From Reticulitermes speratus (taxonomy: Eukaryota > Arthropoda > Insecta > Blattodea > Rhinotermitidae): DNA of 64,000 nt. Where the stretch lies: positions 39,636,110 to 39,700,109 of the forward strand of contig JAJKFL010000039.1 in assembly GCA_021186555.1 (NCBI GenBank), in the 5' to 3' direction. Position 1 is the stretch's first letter; every line of letters starts with the position of its first letter. Below the pieces are notes generated by a model, which did not search any database, was not told where the DNA came from, and saw nothing but the letters and a program-made list of their open reading frames with translations. Below are positions 58,903-64,000 of the stretch, in pieces. A program made the translations under genes and the position numbers.

Positions 58903-59846
58903 CTGAGGTTCAGTCTTTATGTCTGGAGATGTTATGGGCTGAGGAACACTTTCCACCTTTACATCTGTGCCTTCTACAATTGTTATAATGACAACTTCAA
59001 GGGAATTATCAGCTGATGTCAGACATGTCTCAGTACAAGAACCAAATTCATCTGTGTCTTCTTCAACCTTCATATTGACAACTTCATGCGCATCATCAGA
59101 TGATGTTAGACATGTCTCAGTACAAGAACCAAATTCATCTGTGTCTTCTTCAACCTTCATATTGACAACCTTGAGCACATCATCAGATGATGTCAGATAT
59201 GTCTCAGTACACCAACCAAATTCATCTGTGTCTTCTTCAACCTTCATATTGACAACCTTGAGCACATCATCAGATGATGTCAGACATGTCTCAGTACATG
59301 AACCAAATTCATCTGTGTCTTCTTCAACCTTCATATTGACAACCTTGAGCACATCATCAGATGATGTCAGACATGTCTCAGTACATGAACCAAATTCATC
59401 TGTGTCTTCTTCAACCTTCATATTGACAACCTTGAGCACATCATCAGATGATGTCAGACATGTCTCAGTACATGAACCAAATTCATCTGTGTCTTCTTCA
59501 ACCTTCATATTGACAACTTCATGCGCATCATCAGATAATGTTAACATGTCTCAGTACAAGAACCAAATTCATCTGTGTCTTCTTCAACCTCATATTGACA
59601 ACCTTGAGCACATCATCAATGATGTCAGACATGTCTCAGTACATGTCCAAATTCATCTGTGTCTTCTTCAACCTTCATATTGACAACCTTGAGCACATCA
59701 TCAGATGATGTCAGACATGTCTCAGTACATGAACCAAATTCATCTGTGCCTTCCCCAACCTTCATATTGACAACTTTAACACCAGATGATGTCGGACATG
59801 TCTCGGTACAGGCACCACGTTTAACTTTCACTAAATCTATGCAGTC
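58903..59846 (-). pseudogene. Module exon, copy D: ~9-10 modules, cluster of single-base deletions
   Basis: The exon runs from acceptor CAG|GACTGC to donor CTCAG|GTAAAA. It starts DCIDLVKVKRGACTETCPTSSGVKVV and MKVGEGTDEFGSC, then breaks. Between about 59536 and 59650 four single-base losses occur within little more than one module: 'ataatgttaacatg', 'ttcaacctcatatt', 'catcatcaatgatg' and 'acatgtccaaattc'. Downstream six modules are open (DTDEFGSCTETC, LTSSDDVLKVV), four of them nearly identical, ending SPDIKTEPQ. The VLK ending is specific to this copy, showing local homogenisation. The deletion cluster may be real decay or poor consensus in a repeat. Confidence 0.75.
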
Positions 59847-60349
59847 CTGTAAAACCACACACATATAAGTTCATGGGGTTTGCTATGGCAAACATTCAGC
59901 TCTGCATCAAAGTGACAACAGCTCATTTTTGCAAGTTTAGTTCATTACAATGTTCAAAATTATTACTCAAGAAATTCACCGCCTTTTACAGAACCTGTAG
60001 ATAGATTTCCATGCTCAGAGGAGCCCTGCAATAATTCCTATCACGAGCCAAACATCCAGTTCACACCCTCCACCTGATCTCCTGAATATTGATTTTAATA
60101 ATGAATTAGCAAATTGGAATGTACTGCTTATCTCTCATATAAGTTAGATCAGCTGTACATATCATCATCCTTCACATTATCATTCTAAAGACAATTCCTT
60201 AGAATAAGTACAACCACCCTTATACATACGAATCAATATAAAATGAAAATCACCAGTACCTGCCTACAAAACATTTAGTTTCTGTGGCTATGTAAATACT
60301 ACGAATAACATGAAGTTATTTTCCATGCACAAAGGCACACACAACTCAC

Positions 60350-60450
60350 CATACTTTTTCAGAGAGCAGAAATCTCTCCTCAACACAGTTTAATTACTGG
60401 GCACCGTGCAACCTTAAAACTTCTTCAGCACACACAATGGTTTATGTGCT
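60350..60450 (-). other. Candidate upstream exon of copy D ending in ATG|GTGAGT
   Basis: Same block and donor as other copies, with one change near the donor (TCTGAAAAAG for CTCAGAAAAAG, minus strand). In this copy it supplies the only ATG at the start of the frame, because the internal ATG of the module exon is ATA. Confidence 0.4.
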
Positions 60451-60780
60451 GCGAAACAAGAAGGCATACAATAATTCTAGTGATACAACTTCAAGGATTT
60501 TATAGGATGTATCTAACATGGAAAACTTACTCATGTCCTGTAAGAAATCATATTTTTTATGCCACTTAAACATATCAAATGTTATGAAAAAAATATATTT
60601 CTCTCAAACAACATGAAAGAAACAGCACATTACAATATATCATAACTTCAATTACTTGACCAGAGACAATGAGTTCTCACATATGTGTAATAATTACAGT
60701 AAGATTTGCAACTCTAACAGATGGGAGATGAAACATACATTGTTAAAACAAATGATCACTGACAGTGATGATGTTCATAC

Positions 60781-61030
60781 CTCAACAACTTATCTACTGA
60801 AATGGCAACCGCTTCAAATTTTTAACATGGCTACTGCGTGAAATTTTCCTATTGGCTAGGAAGGATCAGACGTTTAGTAACACCGCACAACCTCCGGCCA
60901 TACCTACCGCACTGCCATCTATTCTCATAGACTAAATTTACATGGTAGAAACCTCGGCCGAATCCGTGTCTGTTCAATGGTAACTTTCTGCGCCAGCTGC
61001 CACTCACAGGTCACAGTCACTTCTGGGCCT
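60781..61030 (-). promoter_or_regulatory. Candidate first exon and promoter, copy D
   Basis: Homologous to 9636-9900. CCAATAGG is intact on the minus strand (about 60846-60854), with donor-like TTGAG|GTATGAAC. Positional inference only. Confidence 0.28.
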
Positions 61031-61389
61031 TAATTATATTTTCAACTCACATTTACTGTCACGATCTGTTCTGGTTTGCAGCCTAACGCACACTGTTACA
61101 AACCAATAAACTCAATTACTTATTTCCAAGTTGTTTTTAAACATGCAACAGAGATTAGCTTGCGAGGGAGCAGCAATATGTGCCACTGACTGACTGACTG
61201 CTTATTTTAAAACAATTACAGAAGCTTAATAGTGCAAGAAAGTTCAAGAATCCTGATTATAAAAAATTCAATTAAAACCAAAAATACAGGTCTTATAATG
61301 CCTGATCTATAAAACAAAAAAACCTTGCCCCAACTCTAATGATTTTTCTTCTGAAATAATGATTAGGATTACTTAAACTGATCATAAAA

Positions 61390-61800
61390 TTATCCCTGTA
61401 CACACTATGCATGCATATAGCAAAATAAATTAGAGAAGTATCTCCACTCAATGTTAACCAACCCCCAACCCGGTGAAATAGCCCCACGACCCAATACCCA
61501 ACATATAGGTGGCTGGATGGATAAGACAGCTGGTCTCAACACTCTGGCGGAGAAAAATACTTTTTATCCCTTCCAGAACCTTGTCCATCCCACAGCCTAG
61601 TGGGTATACCAACTACAGTCCCATCTGCTGTAGACTGTTACAACTGGGCTGGTATTCAGTTAGTCACCACAGAACTATTACTCTCATATGGTCCAGATTG
61701 GGCAAATTTAAATTTAAACAGTATGACAGTAACTCAGATACTGTTCACTAAAATTATGTCTACACTATTTTTCCTCAGGTTTCCTATAAACAAAAAACTA
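61390..61800 (+). repeat. Conserved block with plus-strand reading frame, copy D
   Basis: Counterpart of 10245-10640: MGIPTTVPSAVDCYNWAGIQLVTTELLLSYG is open from 61600. Confidence 0.35.
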
Positions 61801-62893
61801 GCTATTCCATGACACATCAACATCAAATCTGAAGTTGCACTAATAGGAATTGCCCACATTATAGGAAGTTAAATATAATGTGTGGACATGCATAACACTT
61901 TCACCAGTAAATAGAAAAATAATAGCACATTTAGCTCCATGGGTAATACAACACAAGGACCTTGTAAAAATAAAATAAATAATTTCAAACATTACGAATT
62001 AAAATATGTACAAGTATGTTGTTCCAACCCACAGCATGGATCAAAAGGAACGTCAAACATTACTTAAAATACTGTAGGGCAAAGAGAGAGAGACAGAGTG
62101 AGCAAGAGAGAAAGTATTACTCTTTACACTTGCATTCTGACACAAGCTTTCAAAGCCTAGATTTACAAACTACTTGCTTCATAAAAACCTGTCCAATACC
62201 AACAAATTTACTACGCCTGCTTTTCCATTAAACATTTTCATTACATCAATTAGTGGCTGTCCTTGCAGACAGCGTTCACAGTCTTGTATTCACGACAGAC
62301 CTCCAACGATATGCACAAAATAATAATGGTATAGCTTACACAAGCAACATAAATGCACAGATAAAATTACTCAAACCCTCACTTCCTTCTGCATATTTCT
62401 TCTTGAACAAGTTTTGAGGTGGTGATTATTTAACATGCTAACATAAACACAATACATGAGTTGTGAGGTTGTAACTTGATTTCTTGTACGATCACAACAA
62501 GAACCCCAACAGTAGAATATGTCATCCTAGTCTTACACGGTTGCATTATATTGCTAGTCATATTGTCCATTCACGTGATCCTACGTTTACAACATGTAAT
62601 TTATGTGCTAACCATCACGGATGCAGTACACTTGTCAAATTTATAGAAAGAATTTCTCATTCTCATTTCTTGAAAATGTACTTATGGGACTGGTCAAGAA
62701 ATTCTCCACTTTTATAAAACCCATAGATTCTTGAACTCCTATTCAATGGGTACCAGGATTATTTCCCAAAGTCAGAGCATCTGGGGGTTGAAGTTAACCA
62801 CATACCTCCATTAGTGCCAAGGTTAACAATGAGTGGAACTATACCTCTGTTTTTACTGTATGCCTTCATGGTGTGGACAGCTTAATTTTTTTA

Positions 62894-64000
62894 TGATATG
62901 TTCAATAAACACCAACTAATGCACATAAACTTTTTTCACAATAGTTTATTCTTAAATTCCCTTATACGTTGTAAACGTTGCACTTATTAATTTTGATATT
63001 TAAAATTTATTTTTGATTACAAGGGTGAGTAGTTAGTTTGGTTTGGGGGATTTTGTTAAAACAGGACATGGTAGGTCAATAGTAACATCTGGACACCAGA
63101 AGTGTGGACAGTGGACAGGCAGGGCAAAGGGAAGGGGGGCCAGCACATGTCGCACTTTGTCACTGTCAAAATTAATGGGATTTCAGCAAACTTCAGAGTC
63201 TTAGAAATTCGATACTCTGACAGATTTTGACCCTCATATTTCAACACCTGGGTGTTGACTACAGAAAAATACAGTTGGTTCGTTAGGGATGCGACAGGGT
63301 CCACACAGGCAGATTTGTTGATTACAGAATTAGGGCAGAGTCAGCCAATGGGAAGAAGTAGGAAAATCCAAGGGGGGATGAATTTCGAACCAGGGTGCTA
63401 GAGAGTGCGTGCCCAAGCCGTGAGTAGCGTCCTAGCTTCAGACACGGCGGTTCAGTGCCGTGTTCATAAAGATCAAACAAGACTCTGTTGTACTTAAACA
63501 AATAATAATAGTAAAGAATGTGTATTCGATTTCAATTAGCAATTTTATCACTAGGACCACTTATATTCCCTGAAACAAAGAGTTTGCTCTACTGACTGAG
63601 TAAGAGAGAGTCGGCCGGTTATAGAGTTTTTGGCTGCCCAACCGCGGGGCTCGATAATCCGAGTGATTAAATTAATAAGCTGTGTTTGCCTAACCGCGGG
63701 ACGCGACTATCCGTGTGGTAGCAGAAGACGTGATAATCTTAGTGCTAGCAAGTGAAAATTAAGACTGCCCGAGCACGGAGCGCGAAAATCTGAAAAGTGA
63801 AAAATAAAGGACCGAATAATCCACGAGGTGCAAGCTATCCTGAGGAAAGAAAATACCACACTGTGAAGCCAAGGTCATCAGGCGAATAAGGGGAAGACAC
63901 GTCGGAGGAAGACCGAGAAGCAGAGGACTGAGACACTCATCTGAATAAGAGAACCTGATATTACCGAAACGTCCGACCCAGCCGAGAGTCGAACCCAACA
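62894..64000. other. Sequence unrelated to the array at the right edge
   Basis: Copy D homology stops abruptly at 62893 and the new sequence begins TGATATGTTCAATAAACACC. The base composition rises in GC from about 63380. It contains two related stretches 'gcccaaccgcggggctcg' and 'gcctaaccgcgggacgcg' (63637 and 63688), each followed by an 'ataatccg' or 'actatccg' word. No gene is visible. A long terminal repeat or leader of a large element running off the window is possible. Confidence 0.4.

Larger units (their letters stand above)
51425..62893 (-). repeat. Segmental duplication copy D (zinc-finger gene unit)
   Basis: Fourth head-to-tail copy, with the same block order, carrying a young LINE (52832-56234) and a hairpin element (58137-58363). 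Homology ends near 62893 ('cttaatttttttatg'), before the second SINE-like block, where unrelated sequence begins. The intervals 52265-52830, 57870-58900 (outside the hairpin element), 59900-60340 and 61810-62890 are copy-shared non-coding sequence. Confidence 0.85.

Overview
The window is arthropod nuclear DNA, AT-rich, intron-containing and crowded with transposable elements. I see no prokaryotic or organellar genes. The mix of RTE-like and Jockey/CR1-like LINEs, mariner, a pogo/Tigger relative and tRNA-like SINEs, together with long C2H2 zinc-finger arrays, resembles large insect genomes such as cockroaches, termites or related Polyneoptera. That placement is inference; no single-copy marker gene is visible.

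The dominant structure is a head-to-tail segmental tandem array of four diverged copies (A about 2150-14460, B about 17515-29990, C about 33715-42890, D about 51425-62893) of one gene transcribed on the minus strand. Each copy holds, in minus-strand order: a candidate 5' non-coding exon with promoter; a short exon ending in ATG at a GTGAGT donor; a long exon of tandem 29-aa acidic, Cys-containing modules (consensus about NMKVEEDTDEFGSCTETC, then LTSSDD and 5 variable residues) ending in KTEPQ; and a last exon joined in frame (CAG|GTT) that encodes VTQNEQLRTHSG followed by 7-13 C2H2 fingers. The product would be a multi-finger nuclear DNA-binding protein with an unfamiliar N-terminal repeat domain. 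Every copy carries at least one reading-frame lesion in the module exon, and only copy C has an uninterrupted finger array. All four share a TGA exactly at a zinc-ligand Cys codon near the C-terminus.

Copies are separated by a minisatellite (about 64 bp unit) with a CCTAA-containing core, a ~200 bp tandem repeat and TE insertions. The array is interrupted by: a 5'-truncated LINE with a nested Tigger-like element (15849-17118); a 2.6 kb LTR-like insertion inside copy B (21613-24225); a dead mariner with intact 1.3 kb boundaries (42960-44269); a decayed Jockey/CR1-like LINE (about 47030-49980); a young, nearly intact RTE-like LINE with a perfect 12-bp target duplication (52832-56234); and a 227-bp hairpin element (58137-58363). 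A fragment of a further LINE lies at the left edge.

The most unusual signals are the higher-order 348-bp expansion of the 29-aa module in copy A, the conserved TGA-for-Cys codon, diversification confined to the DNA-contacting finger residues, and hammerhead-ribozyme-like folds (with a consistent extra U) in copies A, B and C and in several mobile sequences.
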